Assembly: GCA_016283575.1 (NCBI GenBank)
Contig: JAEEND010000028.1
Span: 1-64,000 of the forward strand
Direction: 5' to 3'
Source of the DNA: Lachnospiraceae bacterium
GTDB taxonomy: Bacteria; Bacillota; Clostridia; Lachnospirales; Lachnospiraceae
DNA: 64,000 bases
Under the pieces are notes generated by a model. That model worked only from the letters and a program-made list of their open reading frames with translations, searched no databases and was not told where the DNA came from. The translations under genes were made by a program, and so were the position numbers. Shown in pieces: positions 45,358-53,686 of this stretch (position 1 is the stretch's first letter; the number at the start of each line of letters is the position of its first letter).

Positions 45358-48144
45358 ATGAAGAATACATTTCTTACAAATTACACCGAGCAGACTTTTT
45401 TAAATCAAATAAAAGATAATTTGCGAAGCTGCAGTCTTTTTTGCTTTTCCGTAAGTTTCATAAAGAAAGCCGGATTGTCGCTTTTATATAGAGATATAGA
45501 GGCAGCTTTGAATCGTGGAGCGGTAGGGAAGATAATCACATCCACCTATCAGAACTTTACGGATATAGATTCACTTCGCCTCTTTTTAATGATGACAGAA
45601 ACTCATAAGAATTTTGAATGCCATCTCGATTTTGAAAGTTTTCATGATGAGGGCTATAGAGCAATCGGATATCATTCTAAGGGTTATTATTTTGAGTTTG
45701 ATGATGAGGCAGAATTGGTAATCGGGTCCTCCAATATTACGAGGTATGCTTTGCTTAAGAACGTAGAGTGGGACCTTGTAGTCAGAGACAATCGCAGTAA
45801 TCCTGTTTTCTGCGAAATGTTATCAGAGTTTAATGATAAATGGAATAATACATATGCCTTAAATAAGGATCTGATTGCTCAGTACGTTGGAAAGCTTAAC
45901 TATGCCATTGAACGCTGGGATATGGATTATGACCTTTCTTCGGGCGAAGTGGTTCCTAATTTTATGCAGCGTAAGGCGCTCAAAGAACTGAACAGATATC
46001 GTGTTATGGGCATTAAGCGTGCATTAATTGTAGCTGCGGCGGGAAGCGGGAAAACATATCTTGCTGCTTTTGATTCCCGTAATTTTAATCCCAAGCGACT
46101 TCTTTATATAGTTCACGAAGCATCTATCATGCAAAAGGCTATGGAATCTTTCCGCGAGGTGTTTGGAAACAGTGTCACCTATGGTATCTATAATAAAGAC
46201 AATAAAAATACAGATGCTGATTTTATTTTTGCCGGAAATATTATTCTGAGTCAAAATTTAAAACAATTTCATCCTGATGAATTTGATTACATAATCATGG
46301 ACGAATGTCATCATGCTACGGCCGATTCATACAAAAAAATTCATGAGTATTTCAGACCGGAATTTTTGCTTGGACTCACCGCGACTCCTGAGCGTATGGA
46401 TAATGAAGACGTTTTCGGACTGTTTGATGCCAACGTTCCGTATGAATTGCGACTACGAGATGCAATTATTAATGAATTGGTCGTACCATTCAGGTATTAC
46501 GGTATAAGAGATAAGTTGGTTGATTACGGATTGTCAAAAGCGGAGGAAAGAAAACTAGTATCTCTTTTAGCTACGCCGGAGCATTGCGGTTTCGTAAAAA
46601 GTAAAATAGAAGAGCATAGACCAAACGGTAAGTTAAAAGCCCTTGCTTTTTGCAGAAACATAACTCACGCTATGATGATGGCCGATGGGTTGGCTGAGCT
46701 TGGATATTACACAGCATATCTTACAGGAAAAAATACTGTGGGAGAAAGAATTAAAGCCTATAATGATTTACAGAACGAAGAGGGTTCTTTGGAAATTCTC
46801 TGCACGGTTGATATTCTCAATGAAGGTGTTGATATACCGGGGTGTAATATGGTTTTATTCCTGCGTCCGACAGAGAGTTCGACTATTTTCATTCAACAGC
46901 TTGGACGAGGTTTGAGAAAATACAAGGACAAGCAGTATGTAACCGTCCTTGACTTTATAGGAAACAGCTATAAACGTAGCGTTCAGATAGCATTTGCGCT
47001 TGGCAGCCTCTCAGAAAATTTCGTTATGGAAAAGCGGCTGATGAAATCGCTTGTTAAGGATAATTTTTCAGCGCTTGAGCTTTCCAAATATGGTGTTGTA
47101 ATTGACTTCGATGAAGAGAGCCAAAAAGAAATAATCGATTATATTGATCGAGAGAATTTCAACAGCAAACAATATATGGAGCAGGATTATTATAATTTCA
47201 AGAAATATATCGGTGCTGAGTTCCCACCGAAGCACATGGATTATTTGAACAATGATTGTGCACCGGACTTGATGAGATTTTTGCAGATAAAAATAGATGG
47301 TCGAAAAACAGAATGTTATTATTCATTCCTGCAAGGCATTGGAGAAGAAAATCTTCCGGTATTCAATGATGATCAGGTTGCATTTATAAAATATCTTTCA
47401 TCTTTATTGCCACTGGTAAGAGCGCATGAATATCTGATAGTTAATGCCCTGATGAATGGCGAGATGTCTGAGGCGGATGTTAAGAGTTATATTCAAAGTC
47501 ATATATCGACATACAAGGACGAAGAATTTGAGCATGCGTTGGTTTTTATGCATAAAGCAGGTGCGATAAAGCGTGAAAACGGTAAAGTTACTCTCAATGT
47601 TAAACTGGATGCGGAACTTATTGATTATATTAATGATTTGGTTAAGTACGGTCTTTCCAGATATGAAGCAGATTATGCAAATTCTGATAAGTTCCTCTTG
47701 TGGCATGATTATAGGATCGATCAGGTACAACGTAAGTTATTGAAGAATCCAGGACATATATTCAAAGGCACCTATTTTTATGGTGAGGAAGCAATTGTCT
47801 TTGCTTCTCTTAAAAAGGATGCGTCCGTAGAAGAAAGGTTACATTATAACGATAAGTTTTTAGATCCCAAGGTATTCCAATGGGAATGTGAAAATAATAT
47901 TTCTGATAAAGATCTGGCGGCATTGAGATTGTGCAAATATGTGCATTTGTTTGTTCGTAAGGTAAGCAACGAGAATGGTATTCAACAGCCATATATTTAT
48001 GTTGGCGAGGGCCGGTTTTCCAATGAACGTAAGCAGGTTAAGGATAATGCCGGAAATAAAAAGGATGTTACATATCTTTACGACATTCCTATGAATGAAA
48101 CACTGCCGGATTATTTGCAATATGATTTTGGAGTGGCAAAATGA
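45358..48144 (+). CDS. PLD-like nuclease / SF2 helicase / DUF3427 protein
   Basis: 928 residues. Residues 1-165 are a phospholipase D-like domain with one half-motif (YHSKGYY, His106-Lys108, then VIGSSNITRYAL with Asn126). The SF2 core follows: AAAGSGKT Walker A (226-233), IIMDECHH (Walker B), LGLTATPERMD, then FCRNITHAMMMADGL, CTVDILNEGVDIPGCN and FIQQLGRGLRKY motif VI. The C-terminal part matches DUF3427 (FLLWHDYRIDQVQRKLL, AIVFASLKKD, YNDKFLDPKVFQWECENN, HLFVRKV). It is coupled to a Nudix hydrolase gene through an ATGA overlap. The ribosome site (AAGGGG, 45338-45343) is 14 bases from this ATG, unusually far. The DNA looks AT-richer than the neighbours. Defence or DNA repair is inferred. 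Confidence 0.88.
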   Translation: MKNTFLTNYTEQTFLNQIKDNLRSCSLFCFSVSFIKKAGLSLLYRDIEAALNRGAVGKIITSTYQNFTDIDSLRLFLMMTETHKNFECHLDFESFHDEGYRAIGYHSKGYYFEFDDEAELVIGSSNITRYALLKNVEWDLVVRDNRSNPVFCEMLSEFNDKWNNTYALNKDLIAQYVGKLNYAIERWDMDYDLSSGEVVPNFMQRKALKELNRYRVMGIKRALIVAAAGSGKTYLAAFDSRNFNPKRLLYIVHEASIMQKAMESFREVFGNSVTYGIYNKDNKNTDADFIFAGNIILSQNLKQFHPDEFDYIIMDECHHATADSYKKIHEYFRPEFLLGLTATPERMDNEDVFGLFDANVPYELRLRDAIINELVVPFRYYGIRDKLVDYGLSKAEERKLVSLLATPEHCGFVKSKIEEHRPNGKLKALAFCRNITHAMMMADGLAELGYYTAYLTGKNTVGERIKAYNDLQNEEGSLEILCTVDILNEGVDIPGCNMVLFLRPTESSTIFIQQLGRGLRKYKDKQYVTVLDFIGNSYKRSVQIAFALGSLSENFVMEKRLMKSLVKDNFSALELSKYGVVIDFDEESQKEIIDYIDRENFNSKQYMEQDYYNFKKYIGAEFPPKHMDYLNNDCAPDLMRFLQIKIDGRKTECYYSFLQGIGEENLPVFNDDQVAFIKYLSSLLPLVRAHEYLIVNALMNGEMSEADVKSYIQSHISTYKDEEFEHALVFMHKAGAIKRENGKVTLNVKLDAELIDYINDLVKYGLSRYEADYANSDKFLLWHDYRIDQVQRKLLKNPGHIFKGTYFYGEEAIVFASLKKDASVEERLHYNDKFLDPKVFQWECENNISDKDLAALRLCKYVHLFVRKVSNENGIQQPYIYVGEGRFSNERKQVKDNAGNKKDVTYLYDIPMNETLPDYLQYDFGVAK

Positions 48145-48548
48145 TGAAAAAGATCAGAGTCGTAGCGGCTGTAATCACCTCAGTTAATGAAATGGGAGAA
48201 TCCATAGTATTTGCTACTGAGCGTGGCTATGGCGATTTTAAGGGCGGATGGGAGTTTCCCGGCGGCAAGATAGAAGAGGGAGAGACTCCTGAAGATGCTC
48301 TGAAACGAGAGATAAAGGAAGAACTGGAAACTGAAATAGAAGTCGGAAATCTTATTGATACCATTGAATTTGACTATCCCACATTTCATCTTTCCATGGA
48401 TTGTTTCTTTTGCAAAATAGTTAAGGGCTCTCCGATCTTAAAGGAGCATGAAGCAGCAAAGTGGCTCACAAAAGATCAGCTGCTTAATGTGGACTGGCTT
48501 CCTGCGGATATCACGATCATAGAAAAAGTACGTCAGGGGATGGATTAA
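48141..48548 (+). CDS. MutT-type Nudix hydrolase coupled to the helicase
   Basis: 135 residues. The ATG at 48141 overlaps the helicase stop by four bases (a second ATG follows at once), so the two proteins are translationally coupled. The Nudix box is complete: EFPGGKIEEGETPEDALKRE followed by IKEELETEI (G-x5-E-x7-REU-x-EE-x-G type, Thr for Gly at one place). The fold looks like an (8-oxo)dGTP or CTP pyrophosphohydrolase of the MutT type. DUF3427 helicases are often found with, or fused to, such an enzyme. A nucleotide-pool or cap-like nucleotide function in the same pathway as the helicase is plausible, not shown. Confidence 0.9.
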   Translation: MMKKIRVVAAVITSVNEMGESIVFATERGYGDFKGGWEFPGGKIEEGETPEDALKREIKEELETEIEVGNLIDTIEFDYPTFHLSMDCFFCKIVKGSPILKEHEAAKWLTKDQLLNVDWLPADITIIEKVRQGMD

Positions 48549-48558
48549 AATCTGTCTC

Positions 48559-48588
48559 TTGACACATCCACCCCATTCAGTTGATAAT
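48559..48588 (+). promoter_or_regulatory. Promoter of the GH43 gene
   Basis: TTGACA (48559-48564), 18 bases, GATAAT (48583-48588), in the 117-base gap after the Nudix gene. The GH43 ribosome site (TTGGAGG) is 65 bases downstream. Confidence 0.6.
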
Positions 48589-48665
48589 TAACTCACGCGA
48601 ATTTTATTTTTCTATCTTAAACACATTTTTTTCATGTGATTAATGCCGAACTTGGAGGCTATAAA

Positions 48666-50138
48666 ATGAAAAAAATCAATATATTATCTTTGGCCCTTGC
48701 TATGGGCCTTATTATGTCGGGATGCGGTGGAAAGACCGAGGGCCTAACGCTTCTTGACAATCAAGCTTTGATCTCACAGAGTTTTATAAACAATGAAAAA
48801 ATAACAAATATCGGGGATCCTTACCTTGTTGAGGAGAACGGTCGATATTATGTCACTGCTACCTGCGATGGCAGAGGCTATGATATCTATTCATGCGATG
48901 ACCTCATGAGCTGGAAAAAAGAAGGAAGGATTTTTTCATCCAGTGCAAAAGAAGGCTGGGTTCGTTCATCTCTTTGGCAGCCCCAGCTTGTGATAGGAGA
49001 TGACGGTAAGTATTATCTCTATTATTGCGGTAATAATGATAAGAACTCCCTTAGGATCGGTGTCGCTGTAGCTGATACCATTACGGGACCCTACAAGGAT
49101 GTATATGATCATCCCCTGGTTGAATTCGGTGTTGCAACCATCGATCCCTATTTATTTAAAGATGATGATGGAAAGATGTACCTTTATTTTTCCAGAGATT
49201 GCTCTGAGAATATAATAAAGGGATACAATACAAGCCAGATTTATGTAATAGAAATGGCTGACTATGTAACTATCAAAGAAGGAGCCAAGGCAGAGCGGCT
49301 TATCACTCCCGAACAGGATTGGGAGCTTCTTAACGGTAACTTCCGCTGGAATGAAGGCCCCGATATGTTAAAGCTTGACGGAAAGTACTATTTATTCTAT
49401 TCGGGCGGTTTTTACGGTGACAGTACCTATTCCATAGGTTATGCGGTTTCCGATTCCCCCATGGGTCCTTTTGTTAAGTATGAGAATAACCCTGTTATCG
49501 CATCGACGGACGTGACTTCGGGCCCCGGAAACAATTCATTCTTTTTAGATAAAACAGGAAAAGAGCTTTATAACTGTTATCATACTCATACCATTAAGAG
49601 TATCGGAGGCGGAAACAGAAAGGTTACTGTCGATAGATGCGGATTCCGCTCTGACGGAAGTTTTTATATGAACGGTCCCACCACTACATATCAGACACCC
49701 GTTCTGGGAAGCAGCAATTTCACAAAGCTTGATGTTGCGGGCGTTTCCGTTACAGATGCTCCTGCGGATGCGGATCTATCCGTATTAACGGACGGCGAAA
49801 CTCTTAACAGTAAGAATGAATCGCTTTATGAGTGGAGCGCTGATAAAAATGACGATTTATCTGTAAGCTTTTCTTTTTCTGAAAAGACCGATTTAAATTG
49901 TATTTATATCTATGGCACCAAGGATGCTACGAAGACAGTTGCGTCTTTTGATATTATTTTTGATGAAGGAAAGATTACGGGCGTAAGCGTTCCTGTAAAT
50001 TCCGAGGCACCTACGGTATTATATTTCAACAATGTGTTGACGGAATCTGTTAAAATAGTACCTGTAGATTATGGTGAAGCCTCGGGCTTTGCTCTTTCCG
50101 AAGTGATTTTCTACAATTTCGCAGATCAGGTGGAATAA
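48666..50138 (+). CDS. GH43-like glycosidase lipoprotein
   Basis: 490 residues from the ATG at 48666 (GGAGG at 48654-48658); an in-frame ATG at 48636 precedes that site. The signal peptide ends MSGC (Cys20). The five-bladed propeller runs to about residue 370: NIGDPYLVEENGRYYVTATC, YDIYSCDDLMSWKKEG, SLWQPQLVIGDDGKYYLYYCG, ATIDPYLFKDDDGKMYLYFS and WNEGPDMLKLDGKYYLFYS, with GPGNNSFF near the end. These place the catalytic Asp and Glu as in arabinanase/xylosidase GH43. The last 130 residues look like a beta-sandwich (FSEKTDLNCIYIYGTKD), perhaps sugar-binding. It is anchored on the outside. Arabinosidase or xylosidase activity is likely. Confidence 0.85.
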   Translation: MKKINILSLALAMGLIMSGCGGKTEGLTLLDNQALISQSFINNEKITNIGDPYLVEENGRYYVTATCDGRGYDIYSCDDLMSWKKEGRIFSSSAKEGWVRSSLWQPQLVIGDDGKYYLYYCGNNDKNSLRIGVAVADTITGPYKDVYDHPLVEFGVATIDPYLFKDDDGKMYLYFSRDCSENIIKGYNTSQIYVIEMADYVTIKEGAKAERLITPEQDWELLNGNFRWNEGPDMLKLDGKYYLFYSGGFYGDSTYSIGYAVSDSPMGPFVKYENNPVIASTDVTSGPGNNSFFLDKTGKELYNCYHTHTIKSIGGGNRKVTVDRCGFRSDGSFYMNGPTTTYQTPVLGSSNFTKLDVAGVSVTDAPADADLSVLTDGETLNSKNESLYEWSADKNDDLSVSFSFSEKTDLNCIYIYGTKDATKTVASFDIIFDEGKITGVSVPVNSEAPTVLYFNNVLTESVKIVPVDYGEASGFALSEVIFYNFADQVE

Positions 50139-50140
50139 TT

Positions 50141-51073
50141 ATGAAACAGGAAGTCTCATTAAATCTGAATAATCCGGACCAGGTAACCAGTATATCCAAG
50201 GCCCTTTCTTCGAAAGTAAGGATCGAGATCCTTAAGCTTCTTGATAAGAAAGCCATGAATATCAGTGAGATCGCTGAAGCTATCGATATACCGGTTTCAA
50301 CTGCAGCCCTCCAGATCAAAGTGCTTGAAGAAGCGGGTCTTGTGCTTTCACAACCCCTTCCCGGTATCCGCGGTTCGCAGAAAGTAAGCGGTATCAAGGT
50401 AAAGACAGTTCACATAGATATAAAGAGTATTGATGATGATGTATCAAAGAACCGTGTGGTTAAAGTTTCAATGCCCATCGGTAATTACTCTGACTGTAGC
50501 ATAACAGCTCCCTGCGGCATTGCATCGGAGCGTCAGTCTTTATCATCTGATGATGATACCGAGGCATTTTACCTTCCTGAACGCACCACGGCACAGATCA
50601 TATGGTTCTATAAGGGTTATCTTGAATATCGATTCCCGACTCGCCATATAAAGGATAATGACAAGATCCGTTCCGTTGAGTTTGTGTTCGAAGCCTGCTC
50701 TGAAGCGCCCGGCTACAACAACGACTGGCCCTCGGATATTACCATCTGGTTAAACGGTAAGGAGATCGGTTCTTTTACAAGCCCCGGAGATTTCGGCGGC
50801 AGAAGAGGCAAGCTTGTACCGGAATGGTGGCCTGACAGCTTCACGCAGTTCGGTAAGCTTTATACGGTTTCCGTTAACAGTGACGGCTGCTTCGTGGACA
50901 ATCAGCTTACATCCAAAGAGAATCTTCGCACCTTGAATATCGGGGATGATGATTATATAAGCTTTAAGATCGGGGTAAAAGAGGACTCCAAATATGTGGG
51001 CGGTATCAACCTCTTCGGAAGTAAATTTGGTGATTTTGAACAAAATATAGAAATGCGTATAAATTGCTTCTAG
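50141..51073 (+). CDS. ArsR-type HTH regulator fused to a large C-terminal domain
   Basis: 310 residues, starting two bases after the GH43 stop; no strong Shine-Dalgarno, so coupling is likely. Residues 10-95 are a winged HTH of ArsR/HTH_20 type (ISKALSSKVRIEILKLLDKK, NISEIAEAIDIPVSTAALQI, VLEEAGLVLSQPL). Residues 100-310 form a domain I do not recognise, beta-rich and aromatic (YKGYLEYRFPTRHIKDND, WPSDITIWLNGKEIGSF, VPEWWPDSF), resembling a carbohydrate-binding jelly-roll. ArsR proteins normally end after the HTH. It may sense a sugar and control the GH43 gene, or the transporter at 51402 with its tandem operators. Confidence 0.8.
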   Translation: MKQEVSLNLNNPDQVTSISKALSSKVRIEILKLLDKKAMNISEIAEAIDIPVSTAALQIKVLEEAGLVLSQPLPGIRGSQKVSGIKVKTVHIDIKSIDDDVSKNRVVKVSMPIGNYSDCSITAPCGIASERQSLSSDDDTEAFYLPERTTAQIIWFYKGYLEYRFPTRHIKDNDKIRSVEFVFEACSEAPGYNNDWPSDITIWLNGKEIGSFTSPGDFGGRRGKLVPEWWPDSFTQFGKLYTVSVNSDGCFVDNQLTSKENLRTLNIGDDDYISFKIGVKEDSKYVGGINLFGSKFGDFEQNIEMRINCF

Positions 51074-51105
51074 TCTTGTACTCATAAAACGTATTTTGCA
51101 TTAAG

Positions 51106-51137
51106 AGCGTTTCTCCTTGTAGAAACGCTTTTTTTAT
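51106..51137 (+). terminator. Terminator of the GH43-regulator unit
   Basis: AGCGTTTCT (51106-51114) and AGAAACGCT (51121-51129), six-base loop, then a run of T. Confidence 0.92.
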
Positions 51138-51150
51138 TATTTACTACATA

Positions 51151-51194
51151 GTTACACATTTTATGTAAGTATTATGTTACACGAATGATGTAAC
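51151..51194. promoter_or_regulatory. Tandem inverted-repeat operators TTACA-N7-TGTAA
   Basis: Two copies: 51152-51168 and 51177-51193, with centres 25 bases apart. Each has TTACA and TGTAA half-sites around a seven-base spacer beginning C and ending A; copy 2 extends to GTTACA and TGTAAC. They lie upstream of the candidate -35 (51234). The ArsR-like protein at 50141 is the nearest candidate ligand-binding regulator. Confidence 0.6.
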
Positions 51195-51401
51195 AAATAT
51201 ATTGTAAAAAACTACAAAATGACCGTAAATCTGTTGACATGTATGTATAATATGTATAATATTTACAGTGTAAGCAGAAATTAATTGCAGAAATGATGTA
51301 ATTAAGTAGAAACAAAATTCGCGAATGTTTTGAAAACTTACAAAAAACATGTAACTAAACGTTACGGCAAAAACTATTATATTTTAGAGGAGAGGAAACA
51401 T

Positions 51402-52682
51402 ATGAAAAAGAAAGTATTAAGCATTCTTTTGGCAACGGCAATGACTCTTTCACTTACGGCATGTGGCGGCTCGGCAAGTACTGACGGCGGCGCTAAACCC
51501 GCTTCCACGGAAACTCCTGCACCTGCCAATACAGCAAGCGGTGATAAGACAATCGAATTCTGGTCAGTATTTACCGGCGGAGACGGAGATGCAATGCAGC
51601 AGATCGTAGATGAATACAATGCTACAAATCCCGAATATCCCGTAGTACACAGGATGATGGCTCAGGAAGATCTTTATACAAACCTTCCTTTGGCAGTTAA
51701 CGCAGGTACGGATGTACCCGATGTAGCGATCAACCACGTTGACAGAATTCCTTTAAATTCCGAAAACAACATTTATCTTGCGCTTGATGATTATATTGCA
51801 GCCAACGGAAACATCACAGCTGACAAATACAATAAAGCTGCTTGGGATGCAGGCGCAGTTAACGGCAAGAGATATGGTATTCCCCTTGACGTTCACGGAT
51901 ATCTTACATACTACAACAAAGATCTTGTTGAAAAGTATTGCCCCAACGTTCTTGACGACGGCGTAGTTACTTTTGATGAGATCGCAGAGTTCGGCCCCAC
52001 AGCAGCAGCTGACGGTGTTTACTCTTACGCACTTACCTGGGCAAGAAACGAATTCCAGGAATGGTACGCTCAGCTCGGCGGTAAGGTAACAGAAGACGGT
52101 GTTGAACCCACTCTTAACAATGATATCGCCAAGAAGGTTCTTCTTGACTGGAAGGACAACATTGAAAAGGGTATCTGCACACAGGACGGCGACGATCCTA
52201 CCAATCTTTTCGGACAGGGACAGCTTATTTTCCTTCCTGAAGGTACCTGGATGATCGGTACACTTAAGTCCATGGGTGTTAATTTCGGTACCACATATGC
52301 AATTTCCTATGATGCTAACAGTCCTCTTTCATGGGCAGATTCACATCAGTTCGTAATCCCCAGAAAGGATATTGATGCAGCTAAGGCAGAAGGCGTTATG
52401 GAATTTATTGCATACTTCCAGGATCATTCACTTCCTTGGGCAGAAGTTGGACAGTGTCCCGCGACTGTAGCTATTACCGATGATGCAGCATTCCAGGAAA
52501 TGCCTCAGGCATTCTTCCTCCAGGATCCTTCACTTATTCTCATTTCCGATTATAAGTACTATGGATACATGGTTTCCGCACTTGACGCATTCGTTGCAGA
52601 AGTTGCATTCGGTAAGATGGATGTTGATGAAGCTTTAGCTACATACAACCAGCAGATTTCCGATAACATCAAGAATCAGTAA
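51402..52682 (+). CDS. Sugar ABC transporter substrate-binding lipoprotein (second system)
   Basis: 426 residues from the ATG at 51402 (GAGGAGAGGAAA upstream); a longer frame to 51330 has no such site. LTAC lipobox with Cys21, then the SBP_bac_1 fold: TIEFWSVFTGGDGDAMQQIV, YNATNPEYPVV, YTNLPLAVNAGTDVPDVAI, YGIPLDVHGYLTYYNKDLVE, FLPEGTWMIG and FVIPRKDIDAAKAEG. It captures an oligosaccharide for the two permeases downstream. The neighbouring GH43 gene suggests arabino- or xylooligosaccharides. A hairpin at 52695 separates it from the permease genes. No ATPase gene is present. Confidence 0.9.
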   Translation: MKKKVLSILLATAMTLSLTACGGSASTDGGAKPASTETPAPANTASGDKTIEFWSVFTGGDGDAMQQIVDEYNATNPEYPVVHRMMAQEDLYTNLPLAVNAGTDVPDVAINHVDRIPLNSENNIYLALDDYIAANGNITADKYNKAAWDAGAVNGKRYGIPLDVHGYLTYYNKDLVEKYCPNVLDDGVVTFDEIAEFGPTAAADGVYSYALTWARNEFQEWYAQLGGKVTEDGVEPTLNNDIAKKVLLDWKDNIEKGICTQDGDDPTNLFGQGQLIFLPEGTWMIGTLKSMGVNFGTTYAISYDANSPLSWADSHQFVIPRKDIDAAKAEGVMEFIAYFQDHSLPWAEVGQCPATVAITDDAAFQEMPQAFFLQDPSLILISDYKYYGYMVSALDAFVAEVAFGKMDVDEALATYNQQISDNIKNQ

Positions 52683-52694
52683 TGGTATAATTTA

Positions 52695-52724
52695 AGGGGC
52701 GGAACATTTCGTTCCGCCCTTTTT
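52695..52724 (+). promoter_or_regulatory. Intercistronic hairpin after the second binding-protein gene
   Basis: AGGGGCGGAAC (52695-52705) pairs with GTTCCGCCCT (52711-52720) followed by TTTT. It could terminate partially, giving more binding protein than permease, as at 9420-9446. Confidence 0.7.
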
Positions 52725-52768
52725 AAAAATCTTTAAGTCTTTTAAATCTAGGTATTAAGGAGTTTTTT

Positions 52769-53680
52769 ATGGGAAAAGCTATTAAAGCGGGTGCAAAAAA
52801 GAAGAAGACTGAAATAACACCTTACCTGTTTATCGCACCGCAGATCATTTTGTTTATAGTTTTCTTTTTGGTTCCGGCTTGCATGGGTATCTACGCGGCT
52901 TTTACCAGATGGAATATCTTAAGTAACGAGCTTCCCACCTTCGTGGGACTTGATAACTTCAAGGAAATATTCTTAAATACGGAATCTACATATTATAAGT
53001 TTTTCAGAGCGGGCTTTAAGAATACGGTAACATTCGTGCTGCTTTCCGTGCCCTTCTGTATCGTGCTTCCCCTTCTTATGGCCCTTGCCATCAACAAGAA
53101 GCCCTGGGGACACAAATTCTTTCAGTCACTTTTTTATATGCCCACGGTTCTTTCGATTTCAACCGTAATACTTATCTGGTATTACATGTTTAATAAGAAC
53201 CTTGGTCTTATCAACAATCTCTTTCATCTGAAAGTTAACTGGGTGGGCGCTCAGCCCTACGCATGGTTTGCCATAGTGATCGTAACTATCTGGTGGACCA
53301 TCGGACAGAACCTGGTCATATATCTTGCAGCACTTAACGGCGTATCCCAGGATCTGCTGGAAGCAGCCGAAGTGGACGGCGCAGGCCCTGCGAGGAAGTT
53401 TTTTAACATCATGATCCCATCCATAAGAAATCAGCTGGCTTATACCTTTGTACTTACAACGGTAGCCCAGTTCAATATATACGGTCAGCCCCTGATGCTC
53501 ACAGGTGGTGGCCCCAACAATTCAACCAATGTATTGCTAATGGTAATAAGAGATCTTGCATTCCCTTCATACGGCGGCAATTCCATTTCCGGTCTTGCAT
53601 CCGCCATGGCACTTGTAATGGGTTCACTCATGATCGTCATTGCATTGTTACAGTACAGATTTATCGGGGAAAGGGAGTGA
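52769..53680 (+). CDS. Sugar ABC transporter permease (CUT1, MalF type)
   Basis: 303 residues after TTAAGGAG. Six membrane helices (LFIAPQIILFIVFFLVPAC, VTFVLLSVPFCIVLPLLMAL and others), the phrase GLDNFKEIF, and the EAA loop LLEAAEVDGAGPARKFFNIM are typical. It pairs with the 53687 product and serves the 51402 binding lipoprotein. A basic N-terminus (KAGAKKKKTE) lies inside the cell. Confidence 0.9.
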   Translation: MGKAIKAGAKKKKTEITPYLFIAPQIILFIVFFLVPACMGIYAAFTRWNILSNELPTFVGLDNFKEIFLNTESTYYKFFRAGFKNTVTFVLLSVPFCIVLPLLMALAINKKPWGHKFFQSLFYMPTVLSISTVILIWYYMFNKNLGLINNLFHLKVNWVGAQPYAWFAIVIVTIWWTIGQNLVIYLAALNGVSQDLLEAAEVDGAGPARKFFNIMIPSIRNQLAYTFVLTTVAQFNIYGQPLMLTGGGPNNSTNVLLMVIRDLAFPSYGGNSISGLASAMALVMGSLMIVIALLQYRFIGERE

Positions 53681-53686
53681 TTATAG

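Larger units (their letters stand above)
51074..51401. promoter_or_regulatory. Control region of the second CUT1 transporter (328 bases, no gene)
   Basis: Holds the terminator at 51106, tandem operators TTACA-N7-TGTAA at 51152-51168 and 51177-51193, a candidate promoter TTGACA (51234-51239) with TATAAT (51255-51260, 15-base spacing) or TAATAT (51257-51262, 17-base spacing), and a further TTACA-G-TGTAA at about 51263-51273. The rest of the leader is without recognisable structure. Confidence 0.6.
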
